NCBI GenBank assembly: GCA_026874595.1 | Contig: CM049310.1 | Span: 53,509,058-53,573,057 of the forward strand | DNA length: 64,000 nucleotides | Direction of reading: 5' to 3' | Origin: Sipunculus nudus | Lineage: Eukaryota > Annelida > Sipuncula > Golfingiida > Sipunculidae | Part shown: piece by piece, positions 25,880-38,768 of the stretch | Layout of the letters: the number at the start of each line of letters is the position of its first letter | Numbering within the stretch: position 1 is the first letter of the stretch | The notes under the pieces: generated by a model | Database searches by the model: none | What the model saw: only the letters and a program-made list of their open reading frames with translations | What the model was told of the DNA's origin: nothing | Made by a program: the position numbers and the translations under genes

Positions 25880-28340
25880 ATTGAGAAATCTGTTCTGCAA
25901 TAGGCCTTTACAACGAGTACTCGCACCACATACGATCGTCTGTTGTGGTTTTCTTTAAACGAAACTAGATACATGTCAAGAACTTAAAGGAAAAGAAAGT
26001 TTTTTTCATCCTTATATCTAACTTCGTTCAAAAAATTGACCCAAACACTTAATATCAGTCATCGCCAACAAATGTCGCCAATGTTGTTGAAACTGTCGAT
26101 TATTTTCGAACATCACCTGCGAGCTCTCCCTGACGTTTCGGCAAATTTTCACAGAAAAAGAAGAAAGGTTTATTTCACCGATGGTTAAGATATGCTAATA
26201 TACTAATTTAGCAAAGTGTTCCAATAATTTTAATTGTTCGATATTTCACATAAGTGTACTTGTAGATTAGACTTGTAGGCTGATTCGGTCATGTCATTTC
26301 GTTGGCGCCAGTTACGTTTAAATGTTTTTTCAAATACGTTTATCGTGTGTTTAACGTTCTGAGAATAAACCTGTTCAGGTACTTTGCATATATAGAATAT
26401 TTTCAGACTATTCACATTTGAACAGTTGATATCTGCTGTGGTAGCAACTGTTATGTTTAATTAGGCGGCGTATCTGAAAGTTGTGTTATAAGATATTGAT
26501 TACCCTTACTGTCCAGCGCTTTTTCTAAAGTTCATGTTACGCATGGGATCTTTTACTATTAATGTACTTGTGAAGTAAAAAGACAGTTGGGTCTAATATT
26601 GATTTGTGAAACGTGTTTTAACTTAGAATTTCTTGCAATATGAAACTTCATCACGAATATAGAAAATGTGATATTTTATCGGAAAACCTACGCCCCGTTA
26701 AAGTAATGCTAGGCCTTTTTCGGCGGCGACCTGACTGCCCTCCGTAAAAAAAAAACTTGCATTCAGTGGGAAGACTTTTAAATTTTGGACCATGTAGGCC
26801 CGTAATACACAGACTATGAGAGCACGCATTAAGAAAGCAAAACAGACTCCTATTTTCAACTGGATACAGCTGCAGATCACAAGGCTATATGTGACTCACA
26901 AATAAGTGCATCCTGCCAGACCTTTGGCATACTTATATATTCCTTGAGCGTGGAAAAGGTGAGTTAACTTTTACTGTTTCTTTTATTCAATAGGTTAACG
27001 GAAAGGTATCTCGCACGACCAAGGACACCAACAAAGAATTAAAACTATGCGGGACGTAGCTGAGTGGTAAATAGAAGAATGTCCCCGGTTTGATCCCAAT
27101 GAAATCCAATGGTGAAATATCCAGAGATCCCCGGGAGGCTGGGGTGTCGTAATTACAGATTATGCTTTGATTATTATCTCTGGGTATGCAAAATCTAAAA
27201 TACGACAAATATCATGTCCACATTTCAGCTATTAAAAATCAGCCATTTTGCAGATCTAGCGCAAACGAAAAATGGCAGAAAAAAATCATATGGACGGTTT
27301 TGTACTGCGGGGACTAAAGTAGGTCCCTCAACAACAATATTGTCCCTAATATGAATATAGAAATAAACTCATCAACCCATGTAGGGTATCCATTCCTGCG
27401 GGGGAGGCTTAATAAGAATAGCTGAATCATAGTGGACCGCGAGAACATCATCACATACCCTCCACCATTGTAACTACGAACACTGTTTGATACCAGTGGG
27501 GGATCTTAGGAGCTTCATAAGTTAGCTCATTACAGTTACATACAAGACGGAGTGACTGCTGGGTAATCTGGTTTGTAAATGCCACGGCAGCGAGCTAAAC
27601 AGTTAGACCCTTGATTAAGATGGATGGTTTGGCGAGAACCGCGCCTTGGGGAGGAGCAATTCGTGTGTCGAGAAGCGACCCTGTGGTCACCCGTAAATTG
27701 GCATATTGAGAGCGTTTTAAGTGGTCACTATCGCATCGTTTATGAGTCCATGTGTGCCAGATAGTCTTTGTGATACCAAACACTAGCCCCATCATTTCGG
27801 GCACGTTTCTCCTTCGAGTATTATATTCCAATGGGGGGCTTAGTGGGAGAAGTCCTCTTGATTATCATGGGGACAGTTCTCATTTGTTTCATTTGCCCTT
27901 CAATCATCCGTCTCCTTTCAACTTAAGGAAAGTACATTTAAATGGACAACAATTTAACTCTAACAGATCGAAAATCGGTCAGAGGCGTAATGTGGTTGAT
28001 TTAAATTCATGCGGTTGATTTTTTGCTACTTTCCTTTTTTTCATTGTCCCGCGAGGAGTTCATTTTCACGACCCCAACATACAAAAAAAGGACACTTATT
28101 ATAACCTTTATAATATATGTATTGTTAAATATGCTCTCACAGTCTTACAGTTTGACGAGAATTAGAGAGAACACGGTACGAATCATTATTCATTATAATT
28201 ATATATCAAAGCGTTTGCCATCGATGCTACAGGCAATGATAACAGTCCAGAGATTCAAATGAGGCAATACAATATAAATGACTATTCACAAGTGTATATC
28301 GGCCGCTTTATACATGAAGTTTTTTCTTTCGTAAGTATCA
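25880..28340. other. Host DNA without recognisable genes
   Basis: Short chance frames only. A plus-strand tRNA-like piece lies at 27050-27105 (A box TAGCTGAGTGG, B box GGTTTGATCCC), and near 27240 there is a fragment of the repeat that is tandem at 48.8-49.6 kb (CAGATCTAGCGCAAACG). Confidence 0.5.
27050..27105 (+). repeat. tRNA-like sequence (SINE head)
   Basis: ACGTAGCTGAGTGGTAAAT ... CCCCGGTTTGATCCC: good A and B boxes, shortened spacing, no foldable tRNA. It lies about 155 bp after the block ACTCACAAATAAGTGCATC (26894) also found near 48391. Confidence 0.5.
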
Positions 28341-28344
28341 CTTT

Positions 28345-28378
28345 TGTGAATATCGCGAATTAAAACCCCTCGCGAATA
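28345..28378. repeat. CGCGA short repeat, copy 3
   Basis: TGTGAATATCGCGAATTAAAACCCCTCGCGAAT, related to 7816-7881. Confidence 0.5.
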
Positions 28379-28454
28379 GAGACCAATCTCAGTACTTCTT
28401 GTGTTTGCCTACACATCAAAAAGCTTACCATAAGTCCGGTGCTAACACGTATTT

Positions 28455-28915
28455 ATATTTTCTTCTAAATTTGTGACGGATCTTACATAGTCTTCAGTTT
28501 GCATTCGGGATTATAACAAGAACTTCACTTTGGGATTACACGGATTGATTTTGTGAACGAACTGGACTGTTATTCTCTAAAAAGATTAATGTGAACTGTT
28601 CATCTGGGTTGTACGTTAAAAAGGACTTGTAATCGCTGTGACATTGGTGGTATCCAGGTACTGTACACTTTATTTATATACTTGTATTGATTTGCTGTTT
28701 CAATGTTGTTATACTGTGAAATTGTATTGATTTAGTGTGTTGTAATGTTATGATTGTTTTAAGAATAAAATTATAATTATTTGTTAAAAAAGAAACACTT
28801 CTTTATTTATTCCCCTAGACATTTCACGCTGTCTAGTGTTACAGAATCTGATTTTAATTTATCTCCATTACAAAATTTATGTACTACTTGATCTGTTGAT
28901 ATCAGGTTCCGTAAC
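28455..28915 (+). mobile_element. LTR of a TGTTAC...GTAACA family, 5' end unclear, inside the satellite
   Basis: The last ~350 bp match the LTRs at 41185-41993 and (inverted) 38769-39407: TTGTATTGATTTAGTGT, AAGAATAAAATTATA (poly(A) signal), CCCCTAGACATTTCACGCTG and the end GGTTCCGTAACA. A satellite monomer lies on its left (28405-28452) and the satellite array on its right, so it inserted into the array. Confidence 0.65.
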
Positions 28916-30870
28916 ACCGTCTACACATCATATAGCTGACCCTAAGTCCAGTGCTGTTACATAATTATCTTTATGACTACACATCATATAGCTGACCATA
29001 AGTACGGCGCTATCACATAATTATCTTTCCGTCTACACATCATATAGCTGACCATAAGTCCGGTGCTACACATCATATAGCTAACCATAAGTCCGTTACT
29101 ATCATATATTTATCTTTCCGTCTGCAGATCATAAAGCTGACCATAACTCCGCCGCTATCACATATTTATCTTTCCGTCTGCAGATCATAGAGCTGACCAT
29201 AGAACAAGTGCTATCACAGGATTATCTTTCCGTCTACACGTCGTATAGCTGACCATAAGTCCGGTGCTATCTCATATTAATCTTTCCGTCTGCAGATCAT
29301 ATAGCTGACCATAAGTCCGGTGCTATCACATATTTATCTTTCCGTCTGCAGATCATAAAGCTGACCATAAGTCCGGTGCTATCACATATTAATCTTTCCG
29401 TCTACACGTCATATAACTGACCATAAGTCCGGTGCTATCACATATTTATCTTTCCGTCTGCAGATCATACAGCTGACCATAAGTCCGGTGCTATCACATA
29501 TTTATCTTTCCGTCTGCAGATCATATAGCTGACCATAAGTCCGGTGCTATCACATATTTATCTTTCCGTCTGCAGATCATATAGCTGACCATAAGTCCGG
29601 TGCTATCACAAATTAATCTTTCCGTCTGCAGATCATATAGCTGACCATAAGTCCGGTGCTATCACAAATTAATCTTTCCGTCTGCAGATCATATAGCTGA
29701 CCATAAGTCCGGTGCTATCACATATTTATCTTTCCGTCTGCAGATCATATAGCTGACCATAAGTCCGGTGCTATCACATATTAATCTTTTCGCCTGCAGA
29801 TCATATAGCTGACCATAAGTCCGGTGCTATCACATATTTATCTTTCCGTCTGCAGATCATATAGCTGACCATAAGTCCGGTGCTATCACATATTTATCTT
29901 TCCGTCTGCAGATCATATAACTGACCATAAGTCCGGTGCTATCACATATTTATCTTTCCGTCAGCAGATCATATAACTGACCATAAGTCCGGTGCTATCA
30001 CATATTAATCTTTCCGTCTACACGTCATATAGCTGACCATAAGTCCGGTGCTATCACATATTAATCTTTCCGTCTGCAGATCATATAGCTGACCATAAGT
30101 CCGGTGCTATCACATATTAATCTTTTCGCCTACAGATCATATAGCTGACCATAAGTCCGGTGCTATCACATATTTATCTTTCCGTCTGCAGATCATATAG
30201 CTGACCATAAGTCCGGTGCTATCACATATTAATCTTTCTGTCTGCAGATCATATAGCTGACCATAAGTCCGGTGCTATCACATATTAATCTTTCCGTCTG
30301 CAGATCATATAGCTGACCATAAGTCCGGTACTATCACATATTAATCTTTTCGCCTGCAGATCATATAGCTGACCATAAGTCCGGTGCTATCACATATTAA
30401 CCTTTCCGTCTACACGTCATATAGCTGACCATAAGTCCGGTGCTATCACATATTAATCTTTTCGCCTACAGATCATATAGCTGACCATAAGTCCGGTGCT
30501 ATCACATATTTATCTTTCCGTCTGCAGATCATATAGCTGACCATAAGTCCGGTGCTATCACATATTAATCTTTCCGTCTGCAGATCATATAGCTGACCAT
30601 AAGTCCGGTGCTATCACATATTAATCTTTTCGCCTGCAGATCATATAGCTGACCATAAGTCCGGTGCTCTCACATATTAATTTTTCTGTCTGCAGATCAT
30701 ATAGCTGACCATAAGTCCGGTGCTATCACATATTAATCTTTCCGTCTACACGTCATATAACTGACCATAAGTCCGGTGCTATCACATATTAACCTTTCCG
30801 TCTACACGTCATATAGCTGACCATAAGTCCGGTGCTATCACATATTTATCTTTCCGTCTGCAGACCATAC
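28916..30870. repeat. 56-bp satellite array, about 35 units
   Basis: Unit read from ATCTTTCCGTCTGCAGATC through ATAGCTGACCATAAGTCCGG to TGCTATCACATATTT. Left units (28916-29220) are diverged; from about 29220 on they are highly similar. The AGCTGACCATAAGTCCGGTG core hardly changes, while the other part exists in a few recurring versions (CTGCAGATC, CTACACGTC, TTTCGCCTGCAG, TTTCGCCTACAG). Confidence 0.95.
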
Positions 30871-31776
30871 AGTATATATGTGTATATATAAAGCTTTAAT
30901 TAATGATCAGATAGAAATTCAATGATAAGATCTGCTATATATATTGGTTACTACACATGGTACACTCGTAGAGCAAATTTATATATAATGTTTTAAGCTA
31001 ATAAATACCATCCAAAGCTTTAACATTTAAAAATTTAATCCCATATATATTATGAATTTTAAACAATTTCATACTATAGGAGTGGGGACTCGATTTATAT
31101 ATTCTCCCTTTTCGGTCTAGAGGAAAAGAAAATTATGTATTGTTTCTATGATATCTTTTAGGGATTGACTCTATGACGAATACTTAACCTGAACGTAGGT
31201 CTGTAGTTTCATTGATCAAACCAGAAAATATAAGAACACAATTTCATTCGATTTATTAATTAATTTAAAAGAAAATATCAACTTTCATACCGTCCTTTTT
31301 TAAAATGGGCTTATCCCTTGCATCATTGGGTTAGAACACGATCCGCTTGAATTACTCTTCATAAGCGGTTCCGCGGGAGAGGGCTCTTTTTTTCAGCCGC
31401 CGCAACCTTTTCTTTAAATGTTTCAGACCAAGTTTAGGTCCTCCTGGATAGGACCCCTCCTTTTCCTAATTCCTGGATCCGCCCCTGATCTTTATTCGAA
31501 AAGCACTAGACAATTGCCACAATGTAGGTTACACGGTAAATGAAAATGAAATCCATTTTCCACTCGCAGACCTTGTAGTATTGGATCGATAATGGAAGAC
31601 ATTTCTATGAATATGAGATTAAGGTGTGTATTGTGTATGACAGACAACATCATTTGTATTTCAGGAACGTTATGTATTGTTACAATAGCATAATGGCACT
31701 ATAACCACACATCACACAGCCCCATGATGTGACACACGCAACAGACAATTCGTTTCCCTGGGGACAATTACATCAG
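30871..31776. other. AT-rich spacer without recognisable genes
   Basis: No supported coding region or repeat beyond short TA runs. Confidence 0.5.
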
Positions 31777-31840
31777 GCCAGCGAAATGTCACGCCAGCGA
31801 AATGTCACGCCAGCGAAATGTCACGCCAGCGAAATGTCAC
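31777..31840. repeat. 16-bp tandem repeat, four copies
   Basis: GCCAGCGAAATGTCAC four times without change, in otherwise non-repetitive sequence. Confidence 0.9.
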
Positions 31841-31969
31841 GCAAAGACCCTTGAAGGTGACCGTTAACTGTGACAGAAAAGAAAGACATATGAGCTGCAG
31901 AAGCAGCTTTCCATCAGCAGATGAAGAATGGCTGAGAAGATGGAGATGCCTGATTCCTGTCAGTCACAG

Positions 31970-32265
31970 ATGTGAAAAAAATCCTTCAGTGAAAAAGCCA
32001 CTCAGCGCCCCCACACCAAGGTTAATCCTTGAAGGTACGATTATCTTATTGGACACTCCTCATGCGGGGTGACGGAGGAGAGTTTAGTATAAGATTCACT
32101 CGGCACGTCCACTGATGCTATACAATACATCCATGACACGGCATACGTCAGGCAAGCACATCAAAGTCAGCAGCGCCATAAATCATAGATACAGGCCGTA
32201 ACCCCAAAGGACGCTCTTGTTATCTTAAAATGTAACCCCACAACACGATGAACAAGTAAACCAAA
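31970..32265 (+). repeat. Clustered 300-400 bp repeat family, copy 1
   Basis: Shares with four neighbours the order: CTCAGCGCCC(C)..ACCAAGGTTAATCC, TCTTAT..., GACACGGCA...CAAGCACATCAAAGTCA, then GGCCGTAACCCC...GATGAACAAG. Other copies at 33000-33310, 34850-35190, 35395-35835, 37380-37760, all in the same orientation. Confidence 0.65.
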
Positions 32266-32429
32266 GTAAAATGTCGAGAAAGCAAAAAGCGACACCAAAT
32301 TGAACGACAGAGGAAGATTCTTGACCTATAGTAGGCAGTTGCAAAACTTTAGGCAGCAAGGGAGAAACAAGAAAAAAAAAGGTATATGGAAAAAGGAGAG
32401 ACGACACTGGTTTAAAATACAACAGTTAA

Positions 32430-32715
32430 GGCCAAAAAATAAAAAAAGGTATGGTTCTCAGGCACTTTTTTTCAGAAATCAGTGCGGGCGGGCGGTATTT
32501 TATTTTTGACCTTTTTTGTATGTTTCGATAAAAATGCAAAATGATCAGGGAAAAGCATGAAAATAACCATTTTTTTTGCTAAACAGGTAAAATCACTACA
32601 TAAATTGTATAATTTATCTTCTTGAAAGATAAAAATAAAAAAAAAAATGTTTGATGCGGGGGATAAAAATTGACGCGGGCGGTGTCTGAGAACCATACCT
32701 TTTATTTTTTTGGCC
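32430..32715. mobile_element. Harbinger-like MITE, copy 1
   Basis: Terminal inverted repeats of about 34 bp beginning GGCCAAAAAATAAAAAAAGG and ending with the complementary series to GGCC, containing GGTATGGTTCTCAGGCAC. Flanked by TAA on both sides (32427-32429, 32716-32718). Interior non-coding. GGCC-type ends and a 3-bp TWA target duplication fit PIF/Harbinger. Confidence 0.7.
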
Positions 32716-32999
32716 TAAGACATGTTCTCTCAACTAGAGTGATTTATCTGAGAATTCTTCTTGTGGTTATTACTCTATGTAAGAATTAATTTGCAGTTTA
32801 TTTACCCATTTCAGTAGTATTTTATTATTTATTACATAACTTAGAAAAACAACCCACAACAGTTAAAAACCATGCTGGAAAATTGATTGTATTTTCATTT
32901 TATTTTCTATTTATAAACGTTAACCGGATCGCGAAATATACATTCGCCATGTAGATGCACAAAATGCAGGGCCTAGTGACAGATGGGCTTCTTAGGTAG

Positions 33000-33310
33000 T
33001 TTCTTGTCCAAGTGACAAGCCAATGAGAGCAAATCTGCCAGAATGTCCGATAGTGGTACGTTTCAGATGTGTCAAAAATCCGACGTGGAAGGGGGAAATG
33101 GGTGTCCTATACCAAAGTTAATCCCCGGGGCGACTGTTATCGTGTTTGTGCATCTGTTAATCGTGACAGAGTTTCGTTGCTGTAAGCTTCATGTGGGGGG
33201 GGGGGGGGGGAATCCATTGATGCTGAACACTTGGACATTGATACGGCTCGCGGATGGGGGCCTAAGTCACCCTCGGTTGAACCACGATATTGATAATAGA
33301 TTAAGCCGTA
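33000..33310 (+). repeat. Clustered repeat family, copy 2
   Basis: CCAATGAGAGCAAATCTGCC, ACCAAAGTTAATCCCCGGGG, GTTATCGTGTTTGT, GCTGTAAGCTTCAT, and AGTCACCCTCGGTTG...GATAATAGATTAAG. A 12-G run at 33196-33209 interrupts it. Confidence 0.6.
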
Positions 33311-33594
33311 ATCCCGCTATACTATCTTATCCTATCCTGCAGTTGAATTTCCCGGAACATCGAACAGCACGAATGTGTCGATATGAATAATTAAGAGAAA
33401 AGAAAGACGCGGATAAATTTATCAAAAGGAGTTTTTTTATCTTCCTTTGAAAGAAAAAAAAATGCAGATCCAGCGGAAGGAAAAAAGATGAACAAACAGT
33501 GATGATATATGATGATAGGGAGTGTGTAAGCTCAACTGTGGTATTTATCAACTACAGTCACTTTTTCCATTGTATAACCGACTGTTCCAGCAGG

Positions 33595-34250
33595 AATGGT
33601 GTAGTGCATTTGCATTTGAAGAATTAATGCAACGGATTTACATTTGCATTTGATATGCGAGTAAAAGTCAAAAGCATAATGTTTCAAACGTAATAGTAAA
33701 AGTGAATGTTTAATATAATATATTTCAGAGACCTGGTGACAAGCAACATGCATGAGTATTATAAGACCTTAAGTACTTTTTTTTAACTTTCCTTTAATAA
33801 TTAATATGTAAAAGGAACGGTAACACATACGTACATATACTGTATATAAATCTTGTTTGATGTTGAACACGTATAGCGTTTTCATTACGTATTTGCATTG
33901 GACAAGATCTGAATGCATTTGCATTTTGATGCAAGACTGATTATGCATTTTCATTTGCATTCAATTGCAATGACTGTTAAAAGTTTGCATTTATGCATCA
34001 TACTTAATTTGAACCACACTGAAAAATATACGAGTAATAACACAGGCAAAACACTCTCTCTCCTATAGAGTAATATAGTCATAGTGTGTGATTTAGAAAA
34101 TTACCTGAAACCCTCATTCAGTAAAAATGAGGGACATATAATTTGCCTTTAGTTTTGTTAATTAAAACGGACAACCCGCGAAACCTTAATTGATATTTAA
34201 AATTTGCCCTATTGAATTCTGTATTCTCCTTTAACCAAGATTTGCATTTA
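33595..34250. other. Cluster of ATTTGCAT octamers in non-coding DNA
   Basis: Perfect ATTTGCAT occurs six times (near 33609, 33641, 33889, 33915, 33949, 34240) with further TGCATTT half-forms. No gene is seen next to it. It may simply be a decayed TGCATT tandem repeat. Confidence 0.5.
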
Positions 34251-34379
34251 TATTACACCTCATAATAATTCCACACATCACACTAATGTTCTAATACCAA
34301 TCAGAAATATCAGTTGTATACAAGATGAATAAATATTTATTTGCATGATCAAACCTAATGAAATAGAGAATAATCAATA

Positions 34380-34383
<4 letters not shown>

Positions 34384-34447
<64 letters not shown>
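34384..34447. repeat. (TA)n microsatellite
   Basis: About 32 TA units. Confidence 0.95.
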
Positions 34448-34449
<2 letters not shown>

Positions 34450-34849
34450 CTGCATGTGCAATGATTACATGTTTCGCAGCCACCGCAGCTTTCTATAAGA
34501 TGTTATGTAGTTCAAGTTTCCTGTGATTTCTCCTGGCAAACTCCGATATTACAACCTGAGGACCGATCTCAATGTCTCTTTGCACTGACATCATTGCCAA
34601 ACCAGCGAGTCTCTCATTCCCAAATAATACAGAGGGTAAGATGTGATTTAAACAGAATTCCTGCACTGTTCTTTAGAAAACATGTATTGAAATAAGTCAC
34701 AAATCGTAGGATACCAGTGACAGGAATTTCATGATTGTGTTTTAGAAAATTTAATCATTATGGATCCTAAGGAAATTCCGTGAGGACGTGTAGTACTGGA
34801 TGTCAGGGGGGGGGGCATGGCCCCTGATCTTAATCGATGCTTCTGTGGT

Positions 34850-35190
34850 CAGCCCGTGACGGCCAGCTAGTGAGAGTGATTTGCAAGAATGATTTGTGGT
34901 CGTTCGCAGGTCAGTATACAATCTGATGCCATAAGAAGCAGTCAGCGCCCAAACCAAAGTTAATTCCAGGGGGTTTGTTATCGTGTTTGTACTCGACCCT
35001 GTGAGTGATAAGTTGTTGTTGAACATCTATCAAGGAAAATCCAATAATATGAACATTGGATCAATGACACGGTAGGCAGCAGATTTCCCCATCAAAGTCA
35101 ACCTCGGTGTAGCCCCGATATTAATGATAGATAAAGGCCTTAAACCCGGAGGGGATTGTTGACAAACCCGGCGCGATGAACAAGGGAAAC
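34850..35190 (+). repeat. Clustered repeat family, copy 3
   Basis: Starts CCCGTGACGGCCAGCTAGTGAGAGTGATTTG; contains CCAAAGTTAATTCCAGGGGG, GACACGGTAGGCAGCAG, CATCAAAGTCAACCTCGGTG and GGCGCGATGAACAAGGG. Confidence 0.65.
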
Positions 35191-35394
35191 TAAGTGCAAT
35201 GACGATAAAGCTAAGTTCAGCCGTACGAGGTACTTAAATACAACAGAAAACTGCGACATACAAGAGGATGCTTTATATTGAAATCATAATGTTTTCTGTG
35301 TCTGTTTTAAAGGCAGCCGAATTGTTCTCTTATTTTTTAAGATTGCATTTCATCCTAAGTTTCTAACATACAGAGGAGCTTAGTCACAATGATA

Positions 35395-35835
35395 CATAGA
35401 CAGATGATGCAGTTTATTGCGGCACGCGAAGGATTACCAGCCATTGAGAGTGATCTGCCCACTTATCAGATTGTGGTCACAGAATTGGAATTCCAATTGC
35501 AATTACAATAAACAATTGTAAAAGATATGACCCTAAAACGAAAGCTTGTGCGGCAAACCAAAGCTATCGCAAAGGAGCCTCCCGTCTTGTCTGTACTCTT
35601 TCGGGAAAGATGAAAGAGTTTTATTGCTGCAAGCTTCATATAGGAAATCTATTAATGCTGAACTCCCGATCCGCGACACGGCACAAAGCAGACATCCACA
35701 TCAAAGTCAACCTCGGTGTCGCCGCGCAATTTATTATAGATAGATAAAGGCCGTAACCCCCTAGGACCACCTTGCTCGTCCTCACTTTAACTATAACGTG
35801 CGATGAACAAGGGGTCTGAGTAAACTGTCGAGAAA
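35395..35835 (+). repeat. Clustered repeat family, copy 4
   Basis: Longest copy, from ATAGACAGATGATGCAGTTTATTG to GCGATGAACAAGGGGTC, including GAGAGTGATCTGCCCACTTATC, CTTGTCTGTACTCTTTC and CACATCAAAGTCAACCTCGG. Confidence 0.65.
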
Positions 35836-36439
35836 AATATTTTCGGAAGGAAATAGAGGAAGATGCGGATAAGCCTAAACAAGTTTTCTTGATCTGTTGT
35901 AGAAGGCACCAAATCAGAGCAAGCGGGGGAAACATAAGGACAAAAAGAGAGGATCGACACTTGAGGGGAAATTATAGGAATATTTCTATACGGTAGCTGC
36001 CTTAAGTTATGCGTCTGATGTTAGTACAGACAAGACAGACAGGGAACCGATCACCCAAGGAAAATATTCAGAAAGATTCTAAATAAAAAAAACCTTGAAA
36101 TAGGTCATAGGGTATAACGTAATGATTATATTTGCAATTAATTAACGCAATTAGTAAAGATAAGCACTTCAGCTATTACACTAAGTTGATTAACTCATCG
36201 AACTCGTATTCTATTCTGCTTTCATTTTACACTCATAAGCCGAATCGTATACTCTTACTTTTGTCTGGGCGCATTTATTCTTGTCAGGTACGCAATCCGT
36301 AGTGATACCAAGGAGTTTACAGGGATGGAGTATCAAGTGAGAGTCTGGCCGTGTCGGATGTTGCTGACGGGGGTCATAAAACTCGCTGCTCAATGGCACA
36401 CAGAGATGCCGCTGATAAGCCCGGCGCTAATTGATTCAG

Positions 36440-36478
36440 CGCGTTAGTTCCCGGAGACAACCAATGTGAACTAACGCG
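36440..36478. repeat. Perfect 11-bp inverted repeat
   Basis: CGCGTTAGTTC (36440-36450) and GAACTAACGCG (36468-36478) with a 17-nt loop holding CCAAT. Confidence 0.7.
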
Positions 36479-37379
36479 AGACCCACTGAAATTCCAAATA
36501 AAAATGTACATTAAAACTCAATGCGATAAATATGTTTCCACAGTTTAACAAAATAATTACAGGATTTTATAGTACCGGTATTTTTATAAATATTTTGACA
36601 GGGATGAGTGAGTTTCTCCCGAAATTTATCTCCGGTAGTACTTAATATAAATTTTTTAAACAATCATAAGTTTGAACACCATATTTCCATATGTGTGGGA
36701 AACGTGTGTGAAGGTTTCGTTGCTAATGACGCCTGAGCTATAGCTTGGCTGCGGTACATATGGGCGATAATACGAGAACAACGCCGTCAGTGACAGATCG
36801 GACAATGGCTCGCTGTTATCCATCAAAATGAAAGTCATCCGAGCATAAGCTAAAAAATTTTTTTATCGTCGGAATACTATAATACATGGCCAATTATTAA
36901 TATAAGTCAGAAGTGTGGGAACTGATGGAATTTTTTATAATTCCGAAGTTATTCAGGGAAAGTAAGGTTTACACTTACCAGTCGTCCGTCATGAATCACG
37001 GCATAAGTTGATGTAGAGTGTCCGCATCTATCCAAAAATTGGTCAAGTGATTCCTCAACACGAGACCTCTCTAGATATATTTGTTGCGCATAATTCTTGA
37101 CAAAACAAACCATTTGCGCATTCATAATTCCGGTCAATGTTATTCCAGTGATTTACTGCTCAGCTACTGGATATATCGCTCTCCGCTTCAGCGAGCTACA
37201 GCGGACCGCAGAAGTAACATCTAGCAGGCTCGCTTTATCAAAGGCCGTGCCGCCGTTGCGCCTGACACCGCGGAACAATAGGCGTACAATAGAGTTAATG
37301 GGCTTATCATGTCTTAATTGCAATTAGCGCACGACTGACACTCGCGACCTGGCAGGGCTTCTGACAGTTGTTACTCCAG

Positions 37380-37760
37380 TCCTGTAAACTCCTTGGTGAT
37401 ACATAGACAGCTGACTCAACTAATCATAGTACGTGAAGGATGATCAACAAATAAGAGCGGTCTACCAAAGAGTGAGACTGTGACCCGTCCAGATTTGTAA
37501 AAGATCTCGCCCTAAAAAGGACACTCGGCGCCCCAGCCAAAGCAATCCCTGAGGAAATTCTTATCTTGTCTGTACTCTTTCTGTCACTGATGGAAGAGTT
37601 TTGTCACCGTAAGCTTAATCCAGGAAATCCATTGGTGCTCAACAACAGAGCAAGGACATGTCACGCAGCCGACATCCACATTAGAGTCATCATAGGTAAA
37701 CCGTGCTGTTAATCACAGTGATAGAATTGTTTACCGAAGGACCACCTTCTTTTCTAACAA
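37380..37760 (+). repeat. Clustered repeat family, copy 5
   Basis: CTTGGTGATACATAGACAGCTGAC..., CACTCGGCGCCCCAGCCAAAGC, CTTATCTTGTCTGTACTCTTTC, TAAGCTTAATCCAGGAAATCC, GCAGCCGACATCCACATTAG. Confidence 0.6.
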
Positions 37761-38768
37761 TATTACAACAAAAAAAAGAATGTGAGAATAAAAAAAAACG
37801 GAGAAACAAAAAAGGAGTTTCTTGAAATTCTTTAGAAATTGGCAAACTTTGGGCCAACAGAAGGAAAACAAAGAAAACAGAAGAGAGGATATACGCCGGA
37901 AGGAAGACAATAAATTGGAGGTATAGACTTTGACTTCTGTGTCTTTGACCTGGGTGTCGGTGAGTTAGGACATGTCCCACGAGGAACCACAGACCACAGG
38001 AAAAGGTCACAGAGAGTCACTGTGGGCCGGAGCAAAAGTTAAGCACTAATATACTTAATACCAACTTCTTCAGCTATTAATAGCATTATTAAGCATTATA
38101 CATCCATTATTATGGGTGTTTTTCTCTGGGGAAAAAGTATGGCATTCAACATAATGAAGCCAAGACAGTGACATCTGATGAAGGCCGTTTTGCATTTTGT
38201 ATTTCTATTATTTACGGAAGCTGGGTCATCCATTTGGGACGACCAGGCAATGGATAAGGCTACATAGCTACAGTTATACAAAAACAACCGGTGGTTTATT
38301 TCATATTAATTGCAAGGTTATGAAAAAAAACAGCTGATCATATTAATATTATAGGACAAAGAGGTTTGAGATGTGTTAACTGGATATACGTGTATATAAC
38401 AGTTTTACTCTTCATAGTATTTTGATTAAAATTAAACAAATATAAATTTATGAGATTTTGAAATAACTATAAAAAGTCACATAGGATACGGCATATATAG
38501 TTTCACTTATATTTGTTTGCACGTGTGCCTTTTGTAAATGAAAGTGCAACAGTTATCAAAGAAGACCCTGTATTCATTTTATTTATGGAGAGTTTCGACA
38601 GTGTTAAGAGAAGAAAAAAAAAACAGGCAGTTAATGGGACTTAAACACGTTCTTTTATTTACAGGTATGTACCGCCAAAGACGTAAGGTGCTTCCGCATT
38701 TACTCTGGTTTTATGTTGAAAGTTGATTTTAACAACATAACCCGTGGCAGTTCTAAGTTTATATATGT

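Noticed and set aside
28916-30870. CRISPR-like look of conserved and variable segments
   Set aside because: The variable parts recur in a few versions and are not unique spacers; this is a eukaryotic satellite.
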